Assembly (NCBI RefSeq): GCF_000482245.1
Contig: NZ_AWNH01000017.1
Location: forward strand, 1-56,472
DNA from: Leptolyngbya sp. Heron Island J
GTDB lineage: Bacteria; Cyanobacteriota; Cyanobacteriia; Phormidesmidales; Phormidesmidaceae
Reading direction: 5' to 3'
Length of the DNA stretch: 56,472 nt
The number at the start of each line of letters is the position of its first letter. The first letter of the stretch is position 1. The notes beneath the pieces are model-generated. The model did no database searches and was not told the DNA's origin. It was given only the letters and a program-made list of their open reading frames with translations. The position numbers and the translations under genes were made by a program. Shown here piece after piece: positions 37,130 to 45,477 of this stretch.

Positions 37130-38062
37130 GTGATTATTGCCTTTAGAGAGCACATGCATCGCTGCAAAATCGTTTTTTCGTCCCAGCATAAAATCCGCAA
37201 ATGCTCGAATTCTAGAGGCTACAAAACGTCGGTCAAGATAACAAATCCAGACCGGAATTTCTGGTGGTCGATAGGGCTGAAGAACTTCTACTAAATCTCC
37301 CTTAGAAAGCGCTTCAGCTCCAAGAAATTCTGGCATCTGGCTGAGGCCCAAACCTGCGATCGTAGACTGAACAATCGCATCCGAATTGTCTACCACCAAG
37401 GCACCTGTCGCCGCATACTGTTCCCTGCTGCCATTGACCGAAAACGTCCAGGGATAGAATCGCCCCGTTGCTCGATTGCGAAAATTGAGGCAAGCATACT
37501 GCGGCAACTGTTCTGGATGCTGTGGCGACCCATGCTGGGATAGATATTCCGGCGAAGCGCACACCACCATCGAGTAGGTAGTTAATCGACTTGCGATCAG
37601 ATTGGCGCGGTCGCTCAGTGGCCCAGTGCGGATCGCGACATCGATCCCCTCAGCAGCTAGATCGACAGCATGATCGTCTATTGAAACGTCTAGCATTAGG
37701 TCTGGAAATGCCTGTAGGAATTGCCTCAACACAGGGACCACACATACTCGCCCAAATGCCTCAGGGACACTGAGGTTTAATTGCCCCCTCGGGGCAAGTT
37801 GATGATTCCCCTGAATTTCAGCTACGAGCAGATCGAGGTCGAATAAAAGCTGTTTGCAACCCTCGTAAAACCTCGTCCCGTCTGGTGTCAAGCTAATGCT
37901 ACGGGTAGTGCGATGAAATAGCTTAATGCCCAAGTCGGCTTCTAAGCGGCCAACGGCTTTGCTGACAGCCGACGCCGAGAGGCCCAAACTATTAGAGGCC
38001 CCAGTAAAGCTTTGCGCCTCTGCAACCCGCACAAATGCTTGGATGTTTGACAGACTTTTCAC
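37112..38062 (-). CDS. LysR-family transcriptional regulator
   Basis: 316 residues. N-terminal winged helix-turn-helix FVRVAEAQSFTGASNSLGLS, then ASAVSKAVGRLEADLGIKLF and HRTTRSISLT; the C-terminal periplasmic-binding-protein-like effector domain includes GRVCVVPVLRQFL and VAIRTGPLSD. Close in pattern to the CrgA/DmlR-type subgroup. It diverges from the substrate-binding-protein gene at 38240 with a 177-bp gap, the standard layout for LysR control of a divergent target plus autoregulation. Confidence 0.93.
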   Translation of the reverse strand: MKSLSNIQAFVRVAEAQSFTGASNSLGLSASAVSKAVGRLEADLGIKLFHRTTRSISLTPDGTRFYEGCKQLLFDLDLLVAEIQGNHQLAPRGQLNLSVPEAFGRVCVVPVLRQFLQAFPDLMLDVSIDDHAVDLAAEGIDVAIRTGPLSDRANLIASRLTTYSMVVCASPEYLSQHGSPQHPEQLPQYACLNFRNRATGRFYPWTFSVNGSREQYAATGALVVDNSDAIVQSTIAGLGLSQMPEFLGAEALSKGDLVEVLQPYRPPEIPVWICYLDRRFVASRIRAFADFMLGRKNDFAAMHVLSKGNNHGITSR

Positions 38063-38239
38063 GTCGGATTAATGAAAAAAAGTAAAAAGAGAAGTGAAAT
38101 TCAGCCTCTTCACAGGAGATTCTAGATCGAATAGTCTGTAATCAAGCATCTGACGCGGCTGCACTCAACCGTTCTTTACATAAAGAATTTGGCCAATAGA
38201 GCGTCCACATCAAAGAGATATCCACTTTGAGGAAAAACT

Positions 38240-39109
38240 ATGAAAACTATGATTGGCGCAGCAACGACTGCGATCGCACTGCTCGTTCCCATGGCTGCCT
38301 ACGCAGCTGAGGCCACAAACATTCAGTTGGGGCAGGTCGGTCTGTCGTTCTATGCAGTCAAGGGCGGGGTAGTCCAAGAACTACTAGAGCGCGATGGCTA
38401 CACTGTTGAGGTAACAGAAGGCTCCCATGCAGAAATCTTTCCGATGCTGGGTGAGGGTGACGTTGATATTCTCGCGGCGACCTGGTTGCCCAATGGTCAT
38501 GCTGCTCTGTACGAGCCCGTTCAAGACGTCACGTTTCCCATCGCACCCCTCTATGAAGACGCGCGATTTTTCTGGGTTGTACCGTCCTATGTGCCAGAAG
38601 ATGAGGTCAACTCCATTGCCGATCTCACCGATCCAGACGTTCGCGCGAATTTTCCCGACCAGATTACCTCATTACCTGAGGCCACTGGTCTGACCACTGG
38701 AGGACGGCGCGTGGTTGAAGCCTATGGCCTAGATGAAGCTGGGTATGAACTGGTCGCGGCTCCGCCTGCTGACTGGCTGAGCACGTTTGAAGATGCGATC
38801 GCTGCCGGTACCTGGGTTGTCTTTCCCCTCTGGCAGCCCCAGTGGGTTAATGCTGCGTATGATGTGCGCGCCCTCGAAGAGCCCCTAAATGCCTACGGAG
38901 ACCCGGACAGTGCTTATCTTTTAGGGCATAAAGGTTTAGCAGATAAACTCTCACCGGAATCTTTGGAACGTCTCTCTAATGTTCGCTTGAGTGTCGAAGA
39001 TGTCACCGAAATGGACCGAATGGTCAATGTTGACGGACTCACCCCTCGCGAGGCAGCGCGTACTTGGATGGACACTAATCAGGAGACTGTTGAGTCTTGG
39101 GGATACTGA
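38240..39109 (+). CDS. Glycine betaine/quaternary-amine ABC transporter substrate-binding protein
   Basis: 289 residues with a Sec signal peptide (TAIALLVPMAAYA-A). The fold matches the OpuAC/ProX family: LGQVGLSFYAVKGGVVQELL, AEIFPMLGEGDVDILAATWL, PNGHAALYEP, and WLSTFEDAIAAGTWVVFPLW with the aromatic residues that cage quaternary amines (several Trp: AATWLP, FFWVV, WQPQW). No permease or ATPase gene is nearby, so it must serve a transporter encoded elsewhere, or act alone as a scavenger. Divergent from a LysR gene that probably regulates it. Confidence 0.88.
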   Translation: MKTMIGAATTAIALLVPMAAYAAEATNIQLGQVGLSFYAVKGGVVQELLERDGYTVEVTEGSHAEIFPMLGEGDVDILAATWLPNGHAALYEPVQDVTFPIAPLYEDARFFWVVPSYVPEDEVNSIADLTDPDVRANFPDQITSLPEATGLTTGGRRVVEAYGLDEAGYELVAAPPADWLSTFEDAIAAGTWVVFPLWQPQWVNAAYDVRALEEPLNAYGDPDSAYLLGHKGLADKLSPESLERLSNVRLSVEDVTEMDRMVNVDGLTPREAARTWMDTNQETVESWGY

Positions 39110-39184
39110 CTTTTTCAAAGGAGGAGGAGAAACAAGCCAGGAGCTCCCTGCTTCCCCTCTCCTTAAGCTACAGTCAGCCGGGAG

Positions 39185-39245
39185 GTATAACGCCGCGAAT
39201 CAGCCGCACAAGGGGCGAGCGTCGGCTGCATTTGTCTTGTTAGGC
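39185..39245 (-). repeat. attC-like recombination site
   Basis: Read on the minus strand: GCCTAACAAGACAAATGCAG at 39245 downward, then CCGACGC, a short loop, GCGGCTGATTCGCGGCGTTA. The inner arms GCAGCCGAC and GTGCGGCTG pair, and the outer boxes GCCTAAC and GTTATAC follow the RYYYAAC/GTTRRRY scheme except for one or two bases. About 60 bp, the size of short attC sites. It follows a truncated gene on the same strand. Confidence 0.5.
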
Positions 39246-39291
39246 GGCGTTTCTGTTACGCTGCATGAACATTCAGCGATGACCCTCTAAA

Positions 39292-39378
39292 TCACCGGCG
39301 CGATACCGCCGGGCCGGCGGACCATCCTCCGGCTCCGACAGCACCGCAAGCGCAGCCACCTGAAAATGGAACATTCAT
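39292..39378 (-). pseudogene. N-terminal remnant of a GFA-family (formaldehyde-activating-like) protein
   Basis: From an ATG at 39378 the frame reads NVPFSGGCACGAV, matching the Cys-x-Cys-Gly-Ala-Val opening of zinc-binding GFA proteins. After ~14 codons the sequence becomes Gly/Ala-rich without similarity. The rest is gone. It precedes the attC-like site at 39245 on the same strand. Confidence 0.35.
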
Positions 39379-40732
39379 AAAGGGCCTCTTTGCTTGACTC
39401 TTCGTGGATTCTAGTGAGATTTTGAGTAATTGCTCAACTCGGTTGAAAGAGAGATAAGCCAGGAGAGAGAGCAGTTTGAATAGCCTTGAGAGCCGATAAT
39501 CCTTGCCGTTTTCCAGTATTAATGACCGAGCGAACAGCGGCAAACAAATCGCGTCCCCACTCAGACCGGAACCCATGGGTTACTTTTCGGAAGACAGTAC
39601 TCATCCGAATGGCTTGCTCGCTGGAATTATTGGTGGGTGGGATCGTCACATCTTCCAGGAAGACAAATAAGTGCTCTTGAATATCGTTATATCGGTTGCG
39701 TAATCGGATGCCATCCGCTTGGTCAGGCTGCAGGTCCAGGATCCGTCGTAATCGCCGTTTAATATCCAATCGATATTGATAGAGTGTCGAGGGGGCCAAT
39801 GACTCACGGCGTTTGTGAATGGATAAGGCCCGTAACAATAGGTGCTTCATGACCGGGGCAAACACCGCATCTCCCGCATCGATAGCAAATTGGCAGTCTC
39901 TGAGCTGATGAGCCAGACACACTTGCCAACGGGCGGCGGGATGACTTTTTTGAGCACTAAATAAATCCGAGACCCATACCTCAGGACGATGGTCACCTAG
40001 GACATCGTAGATGACACTTGCCCCTCGAGTAGCACACACCACATGAAAACAGACATCCTCATTTTGGAACACCCATTCCCATTCCGTGTGGCCCTTCACC
40101 CGAGCACTGGTCTCATCCGAGCAAATCAGTCGTGACTGCTGGAGGTGAGCATGCATCTCGGCCATAGGCTCGATTAATTGATGCCGTACTCGCGCTAACA
40201 GATTGGCCAAGGCTCCTTCGGAGATAGAGAGATTAAAGATCTCGTCGAGCAATTGATGCAACCGTTCATAGCTGATGGCGTGACCATACCGTAGATAGGT
40301 CACCAAGCTCTCGATACTAGCCCCAAAAGGTGATCCACCGGCCAAGGCGTCCGGCACCGGAGCCAAGTCCTGCTGCCCACAACACGGACACGTTCCTTGA
40401 TAGCGTTCCACACGGGTCACTATCGGTTTGATCTCGGGCAACTCCAACTTGTCGTAACGACTATGCAATTGGTGATGGGTTTCGGGAATTTCAGCTTCAC
40501 ACGTTGAACATGCCGTCACTCGGGCTTCTACGGTGCGGTCTGGATTTGGGCTTAACGGACGTCCCCCGCCTTTTCGCCCTACGCTAGCCTCTCGCCGCAC
40601 GCCACCTTTTTTGCGGGTTTTCTGATTGGCTTTGATGTCCTGTGACGGCGGTTTGCTTGAATTCTTGCTGGTCTTTTTTGGGCGCTTTTCTATCTCGTCT
40701 AAACGCTGACGCAGACTCTGCATTTCTTCCCA

Positions 40733-41764
40733 TATAGCGTTTCCTAGTCTAGTGAGGTGCAATAGCAGCAGTGGGTAAACCAGCTTAAAAGATCTTCTAA
40801 TGACACCCTTTCAAAGGCCTCCTCAACAGCTTTTTCTAAGTCGGGATAGGTTCTTGCGCCAATGGCCCGTAATCGAGTCTTAATCTTGGACCAACAGTTT
40901 TCAATCGGTGAAAAATCAGGAGAGTAGGGCGGTAGATAAATCAATCGAGCGCCAGCCGCTTTAATCATGGCCTCCACATCCTTTCCAAGATGAATCTTGC
41001 AGTTGTCTAAGATGACACACTCGCCTTTCCACAGATTAGGGACCAGCTTTTGGGAAATAAATGCCTCGAAGGTAATACTGTCAACAGCTCCCAAAATGGA
41101 GAGCTGAGTAATCACACGATTTAGGCTAATGGCTCCGATTAACGATACATTTTTGCCTCGTTTATTCGGACGGTTGCCATGGGCTCGTTGACCTTTCGGA
41201 GCTCTGGCAAACAAGCGTGTCATCGCCAGGTTGACCCCGGCTTCATCGATAAAAATCAGGTCTTTCGCTAGAATCCCCTGCACCAACTGCCAATATTCAA
41301 AGCGTTTGCGCTGAACACGCTCGCTTTCCTTTTCACTCGGATGGAGCGTTTTTTTTGAGGGTCAGATTCAGCCGTTTGATCATGCGGTCTACGGTAGACC
41401 GTCCAATGAGTACGCCAGTGGCGTCATGGAGTTTCTTCCGCAACTCGGCCAGGGTCGCATCATTATGGTCATGCACCAATTGTTCAAGGATGGCTAATTG
41501 GTCTGGATTGAGTTTTGGAGGGGTTTGCTGGGTACGGACTTTGGGCTCAACACGGCCCGTGTCGCGATATTGCTTGAGCACTTTACCCACAAAACTGGGA
41601 GCGACTCTAAAGCGTTCAGCGACCTTACGTTGGGAAATGCCACCGGCGAGATAGGTCTCCACAACTTTCTGACGCAAGTCAGTTGAATACGGCTTCATAT
41701 ACTGGCAATTTCATTCTGTTGAGCAATACTAGAGTTCTACCTTATCTGAATGGGAAACGCTATA
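40733..41764 (-). mobile_element. IS630-family insertion sequence
   Basis: Ends are tagcgtttcc (40735-40744) and its complement ggaaacgcta (41753-41762), flanked on both sides by TA, the IS630 target duplication. Length about 1.03 kb. It has inserted near codon 28 of the IS66 transposase, so it is the younger of the two. Confidence 0.88.
40744..41698 (-). CDS. IS630-family transposase in two overlapping frames (A8 slippage site)
   Basis: Frame 1 (41698-41333) holds the N-terminal paired helix-turn-helix (LRQKVVETYLAGGISQRKVA, RSTVDRMIKRLNLTLKK). Frame 2 (read through to 40744) continues TLHPSEKESERVQRKRFEYW and the DDE domain: LIFIDEAGVNL, CVILDNCKIHLGKD, YLPPYSPDFSPIENCWSKIK. The frames join at eight A residues (minus strand; T-run at 41349-41356) and need a +1 shift or loss of one A. 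Slippage at such runs is a known way to make full-length IS630 transposase, so the gene may be functional rather than broken. Confidence 0.82.
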
Positions 41765-41929
41765 ACATCCTTATCAGAGTATCTTTTGCCTCTGGACTTA
41801 ACTGGCTTAGATCAGGAAGTTCTTGCATTCAAATACGTTACAGATTCGGCTCTAGGAAAACAATCCCCTCCGGGGGAGTTGAGCAATTACCATAGGTTTA
41901 AGAGTACAGGTTGCGATCACAATAAAAAC

Positions 41930-42397
41930 TTATAGAGCATCCTGTTTTTTCAAACGCTTTAGCTCATTCTTGTCATCATTAGTGAAGTAGTAAGCCTCTA
42001 CTGGCTGAGCATTACCTAATTTCGCTCGTAGTTTCTTAGCATAGTCACTCGCCTGGCCTTCTACCTTGCGACGTTTCTTAGTATTGCTAGTTCTTCGATT
42101 TTTGCCGTTCTTTTGATTTTCTGCACCAGCTTGATCAGCCAAATCGAGATATTTCACCTCCACAACAGCAAACTGACCATTCCCATCCGTAAAGACTAAA
42201 TCCCCTCGCCCCTCATTTGCTCGACCTGGGTCATACTCCCATTCATCATCAATCAGAAAAGGCTAGTTGGGTAGCAGCTGAGAACTTTTCAAAACCAACT
42301 CCCGATTGAGGCCATACTCTCCAACCAAATCCCAATCACTTCCAGCAAAATAGGCGCGCAGCACTTGATCACGATGTTCAATATCAGATTGATTCAT
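41930..42397 (-). pseudogene. PD-(D/E)XK nuclease-like protein with an amber stop
   Basis: From the ATG at 42397 (MNQSDIEHRDQVLRAYFAGS) one frame runs to 41930 with a single TAG at 42263-42265 after SSQLLPN. The motif GRGDLVFTDGNGQFAVVEVK gives the Asp and Glu-x-Lys of PD-(D/E)XK nucleases, with a conserved upstream Glu/Asp cluster (DDEWEYDPG). The C-terminal tail is strongly basic (SNTKKRRKVEGQ). About 155 residues when intact. Likely a former DNA-processing or defence nuclease. A GTG at 42163 could restart only the last 77 residues. Confidence 0.65.
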
Positions 42398-42479
42398 TTT
42401 CAGAAGAGGTCTTGTCGTCAGGTAGTCCAGTAATTCCGTTAAAACAAATCAGAGTTGCGATCGCAACGCCCAACCATCT

Positions 42480-42631
42480 CTGTGACCCCCATCACCAAAC
42501 TTACTCAGCCAAATTCAGAAACCCCTTAAGCAACCTTCAGTTATCCGTCAGATAGCGTTCAGGTAGCCCCGGCATTCTAGTAATCAATGAAGCAAACAAA
42601 CACTTCACTGATTCACCAAGGAGCTTTAACC
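42480..42631 (+). repeat. Duplicated leader, copy 1
   Basis: The ~150 bases before the gene at 42632 are about 80% identical to those before the gene at 47926 (47783-47925), including aaccccttaagcaaccttca and the AAGGAGCTTTAACC ribosome-binding segment. Promoter and leader were duplicated together with the gene. Confidence 0.75.
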
Positions 42632-43147
42632 ATGAAACGCACACTTCTTTCCGCCTTAACTATTCTCGTTGCTTCCGCTGCCGTTGCTCCCATCGCATCC
42701 GCCGCTGAGCCCGCTAGCTTCAATATTCAATCCGCTCGCCTGGAAGCTCTAGACGCCCGCACTAAGAACACTGTCCACAAACTACGCCTTGAGCACCTCA
42801 ACAATCAAACCAAGGCTATCGAAGATATCCAAGCCACTCGCCTAGACGCACTGGATGCCCGCACTAAGGCAATCGACAACATTCAAGAAGCCCGCTTAGA
42901 CGCATTAGATGCTCGTACCAAAGCCATTGACAACATCCAAGAGACTCGCCTAGATGCGTTGGATGCTCGCACCAAGAACAGAGTTCATAAGCTACGTCGG
43001 GAGCACCTCAACAACCAAACCAAGGCCGTCGAGAATATTCAAGCTACTCGTCTGGAAGCGTTGGATGCTCGTACTAAAGCTGTCGACAACATCCAGGAAG
43101 CTCGCCTAGATGCGCTGGATGCTCGTACTAAGTCCGTCGTCCGCTGA
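42632..43147 (+). CDS. Secreted helical repeat protein, copy 1
   Basis: 171 residues; ATG 42632 has AAGGAG 8 bases upstream. Signal peptide KRTLLSALTILVASAAVAPI with cleavage near ASA-AE. The mature protein consists almost entirely of an 18-residue unit of the form ARLEALDARTKAIDNIQE, interrupted by two longer units with HKLRLEHLNNQTKAIEDIQ. Charged and leucine positions suggest a continuous amphipathic helix or coiled coil. No known family is recognised. A shorter paralogue lies at 47926, with psbA between them. Location should be periplasmic or extracellular. The strong leader, signal and terminators suggest abundant expression. Confidence 0.85.
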   Translation: MKRTLLSALTILVASAAVAPIASAAEPASFNIQSARLEALDARTKNTVHKLRLEHLNNQTKAIEDIQATRLDALDARTKAIDNIQEARLDALDARTKAIDNIQETRLDALDARTKNRVHKLRREHLNNQTKAVENIQATRLEALDARTKAVDNIQEARLDALDARTKSVVR

Positions 43148-43179
43148 CAGAGCGGGGCGTATTCAGGCTAACCAAGTTT

Positions 43180-43312
43180 GGGTGCCGAGTGCGTCTCCGT
43201 ACATCCGTGAAGCTTCATTATCTTTCATGAGGCACCCTTCTCTCTTCAAATTCTCTCGTTCCTACAACACACACTTCAAGCCTCGACCGATATGGTGGGG
43301 GCTTTTTTATGG
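43180..43312 (+). terminator. Conserved structured 3' region of repeat-protein gene 1
   Basis: An outer stem GGGTGCC (43180-43186) / GGCACCC (43231-43237) encloses ~44 bases with a smaller TGAAGCTTCA dyad. About 70 bases on, a second hairpin ends in ggggg-cttttttat. The same two-part arrangement follows copy 2, with many matching bases, so the element is conserved as RNA or DNA. Confidence 0.65.
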
Positions 43313-43571
43313 AGTTGACAGACTCAAGGCTTACGGCAACGACCAGAAAGACCATATCTGCCAAGACAGATCGCTCATATGTCAATAAAAAATTAAAAAG
43401 TTTACATTTATTCATGTATAATTAATTTAGTGATGACTGCTGAGCGGGATTGCAAAGCCGACTCTCCTCGGTTACCTCAGCTCAGGCCAGGGCGCAGCTG
43501 TCGCCCTATTTATTCTTGATGACGCAGGGTACGCTGCCCTACAAGCTGTTGATTCGCTAAGGACATTTACG

Positions 43572-43724
43572 ATGCACACTCGCCGCCCTCATGACGATGT
43601 TAAGGTCGCTGTTTACGCTGCACAGATGGCAACCCCTGAGCGGCTCAACGCTCAAGACATCATCGGAGTGCTATGCATTAGCATCGGGACATTGATGGCT
43701 GTATGGCTAGGCGCATCCTTCTAA
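43572..43724 (+). CDS. Small single-span membrane protein
   Basis: 50 residues, ATG 43572. A polar N-terminal half (HTRRPHDDVKVAVYAAQMAT) is followed by one hydrophobic segment (IIGVLCISIGTLMAVWLGAS). A TATAAT box lies at 43419-43424 about 150 bases upstream. It precedes another small membrane protein and psbA. Small one-helix proteins are common photosystem or stress partners in cyanobacteria, but I recognise no family. Confidence 0.5.
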   Translation: MHTRRPHDDVKVAVYAAQMATPERLNAQDIIGVLCISIGTLMAVWLGASF

Positions 43725-43826
43725 GCCACTGGCATCCACACATTAATTTTTTCAAGCATGACACCCAGGTCTTATGGCCTGGGTGTTAGCGTATGTAGCG
43801 CAGAACCAGGATGGGGAGCGTGGCCT

Positions 43827-44093
43827 ATGAGTCGTTTAGATCTCAACAGAGTCGGTCAGCTATCAGACTTTGATGTGCGCGATGCGGAGCTACAAAAACC
43901 GATTGTATTTCGAGCCAGTTTTAATCACTTCGAAACCATTAACTTGTCCCAAGCCTGGTCGTTATGGGTAACGGGCTGCCGAGATGATGGCGTTTTCGGC
44001 ATAACAGCCACAGCTGGCTGGTTTTGGACCCTCAGTGTGATCAGTGCCCTCAGCCTGATTATCATCGAGCACCTTTCGATGCATAGACCCTAG
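43827..44093 (+). CDS. Small membrane protein upstream of psbA
   Basis: 88 residues from the ATG at 43827, with GGGGAG 8 bases upstream; the frame opens earlier but without a better start. Soluble N-terminal part (SRLDLNRVGQLSDFDVRDAE) and a C-terminal hydrophobic segment (AGWFWTLSVISALSLIII). No family recognised. A terminator hairpin follows 34 bases later, so it is transcribed separately from psbA. Confidence 0.5.
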   Translation: MSRLDLNRVGQLSDFDVRDAELQKPIVFRASFNHFETINLSQAWSLWVTGCRDDGVFGITATAGWFWTLSVISALSLIIIEHLSMHRP

Positions 44094-44127
44094 ACTAGAA
44101 GCAGGACATGGGGATGTCTGTGTTACA

Positions 44128-44158
44128 CCCCTGTAATAAGAGCGTCTTATCACAGGGG
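44128..44158 (+). terminator. Terminator between the small membrane gene and psbA
   Basis: CCCCTGTAATAAGA and TCTTATCACAGGGG pair along 13 of 14 positions around a 3-base loop, followed by TTTCTC. It insulates psbA from upstream transcription. Confidence 0.75.
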
Positions 44159-44183
44159 TTTCTCATATTTATGGGCGGCTGTC

Positions 44184-44213
44184 TTTACAAAAGTTTACGG
44201 TAATTGCTAATCT
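44184..44213 (+). promoter_or_regulatory. psbA promoter overlapping an HLR1-like site
   Basis: TTTACA (44184-44189) as -35 and TAATCT (44208-44213) as -10 with an 18-base spacer. The stretch TTTACAAAAGTTTACG (44184-44199) fits the HLR1 consensus, two KTTACA halves separated by WWNN, with one mismatch in the second half. HLR1 is bound by RpaB, which represses or activates high-light genes in cyanobacteria. The leader to the ATG is about 65 bases. Confidence 0.65.
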
Positions 44214-44283
44214 AATTACATACATACCTGTTCCGCTTGATTAAGCCATCGGTTTAGTTAGGCACAACCGCCATTATTTTGTT

Positions 44284-45366
44284 ATGACTACAACTCTCCA
44301 ACAGCGCCAAAGCGCTAGCTTGTGGGACCAATTTTGTGAGTGGGTTACTAGCACCGACAACCGTATCTATGTAGGTTGGTTTGGTGTGCTGATGATCCCC
44401 ACGCTACTTGCTGCCACTGCATGTTTCGTAATCGCCTTCATCGCCGCTCCGCCCGTTGACATCGACGGTATCCGTGAGCCCGTTGCAGGATCTCTGATTC
44501 TCGGAAACAACATCATTTCTGGTGCTGTTATTCCTTCCTCCAACGCTATCGGTCTACACTTCTACCCCATCTGGGAAGCTGCTTCCTTGGATGAGTGGTT
44601 GTACAACGGTGGCCCTTACCAGCTGGTAATTTTCCACTTCTTGATCGGTGTATTCTGCTACATGGGTCGTGAGTGGGAACTGTCCTACCGCTTGGGTATG
44701 CGTCCTTGGATCTGTGTTGCTTACTCGGCTCCTGTAGCAGCTGCAACTGCAGTGTTCTTGATCTACCCCATCGGTCAGGGTTCATTCTCTGATGGTATGC
44801 CTCTCGGTATCTCCGGTACGTTCAACTTCATGCTTGTTTTCCAGGCTGAGCACAACATCCTGATGCACCCCTTCCACATGCTTGGTGTGGCCGGTGTCTT
44901 CGGCGGTTCCTTGTTCTCCGCGATGCACGGTTCTCTGGTAACGTCCTCCTTGGTGCGTGAGACCACTGAGACTGAGTCCCAGAACTATGGTTACAAGTTT
45001 GGTCAGGAAGAAGAGACTTACAACATCGTTGCAGCACACGGCTACTTCGGTCGTTTGATCTTCCAGTACGCATCCTTCAACAACAGCCGTTCCTTGCACT
45101 TCTTCTTGGGTGCCTGGCCTGTCGTCGGTATCTGGTTCACTGCACTGGGTATCTCCACGATGGCGTTCAACCTGAACGGATTCAACTTCAACCAGTCGAT
45201 CATCGACTCTCAGGGTCGTGTGGTCAGCACTTGGGCTGACGTCATCAACCGTGCCAACCTGGGTATGGAAGTCATGCACGAGCGTAATGCTCACAACTTC
45301 CCGCTCGACTTGGCCGCTGGTGAAGCAGCTCCTGTTGCTTTGGTTGCTCCTTCCATTACTGCATAG
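44284..45366 (+). CDS. psbA: Photosystem II D1 protein
   Basis: 360 residues, full length. Key residues are present by count: Tyr161 (YZ), Asp170, Glu189, His190, His198, His215 and His272, Ser264, His332, Glu333, His337, Asp342 and Ala344, after which the 16-residue extension is cleaved. Residue 130 is Glu (MGREWEL), as in high-light-induced D1 isoforms; low-light forms have Gln. D1 binds P680, pheophytin, QB and the Mn4CaO5 cluster in the thylakoid membrane. The gene stands alone with its own promoter and a strong terminator. A psbA on a plasmid-like replicon is unusual. It lies between two duplicated repeat-protein genes. Confidence 0.98.
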   Translation: MTTTLQQRQSASLWDQFCEWVTSTDNRIYVGWFGVLMIPTLLAATACFVIAFIAAPPVDIDGIREPVAGSLILGNNIISGAVIPSSNAIGLHFYPIWEAASLDEWLYNGGPYQLVIFHFLIGVFCYMGREWELSYRLGMRPWICVAYSAPVAAATAVFLIYPIGQGSFSDGMPLGISGTFNFMLVFQAEHNILMHPFHMLGVAGVFGGSLFSAMHGSLVTSSLVRETTETESQNYGYKFGQEEETYNIVAAHGYFGRLIFQYASFNNSRSLHFFLGAWPVVGIWFTALGISTMAFNLNGFNFNQSIIDSQGRVVSTWADVINRANLGMEVMHERNAHNFPLDLAAGEAAPVALVAPSITA

Positions 45367-45401
45367 GCCGTTCAAGCTTGATAACACTTTGATCTAAGAG
45401 A

Positions 45402-45436
45402 AAGCGGTGCTGTCCGGATTGAACAGCACCGCTTTT
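45402..45436 (+). terminator. Strong rho-independent terminator of psbA
   Basis: AAGCGGTGCTGT and ACAGCACCGCTT form a perfect 12-bp stem with a 9-base loop, followed by TTTTGG. It begins 36 bases after the stop codon. Confidence 0.9.
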
Positions 45437-45451
45437 GGTTAATGAGGCAGT

Positions 45452-45471
45452 AAAAAAGGGGCCGAAGCCCC
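45452..45471 (-). terminator. Minus-strand terminator after the 71-residue gene
   Basis: On the minus strand GGGGC-TTCG-GCCCC followed by TTTTTT, a textbook terminator with a stable tetraloop. It starts 7 bases beyond the stop of the minus-strand frame at 45478, supporting that this frame is a real gene. Confidence 0.85.
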
Positions 45472-45477
45472 ACGCCG

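Larger units (their letters stand above)
39434..41828 (-). pseudogene. IS66-family transposase split by an IS630 insertion
   Basis: The gene starts with an ATG at 41828 (MQELPDLSQLSPEAKDTLIR), is interrupted at 41764-40735 and resumes at 40734 (MLWEEMQSLRQRLDEIEKRP). The rest carries IS66 features: a CxxC...CPCC zinc region (TACSTCE, GTCPCCGQQ), the catalytic core (LICSDETSARVKG; WVSDLFSAQK; LAHQLRDCQFA) and the C-terminal Glu in TNNSSEQAIRMSTVFRK. Removing the insertion and one TA restores one open frame. An alternative start at 40762 would use IS630-derived codons. Confidence 0.88.
39426..41890 (-). mobile_element. IS66-family element (single-ORF type) interrupted by IS630
   Basis: Perfect 15-bp terminal inverted repeats gtaattgctcaactc lie at 39426-39440 and, inverted, at 41876-41890, starting with the GTAA typical of IS66. 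Without the nested IS630 the element is about 1.43 kb and holds only the transposase gene, as in the ISBst12-like branch. The flanking 8-mers are not identical, so no target duplication is evident. Confidence 0.88.

Noticed and set aside
42700-43140. CRISPR array in the repeat-rich genes
   Set aside because: The repeats are in frame, code for helical protein units and have no unique spacers of constant length. No cas genes are present.
43401-43424. HLR1 or full promoter at tttacatttattcatgtataat
   Set aside because: The TATAAT box is good but the TTTACA is only 10 bases upstream and the second HLR1 half is poor.
44284-45366. Cyanophage origin of psbA
   Set aside because: The protein is a normal full-length cyanobacterial high-light isoform with host-type promoter and terminator, and no phage genes adjoin it.
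44546-45387. Minus-strand frames antisense to psbA
   Set aside because: psbA is extremely conserved on the plus strand; the antisense products have no recognisable features. An antisense RNA is possible but not shown by the sequence.
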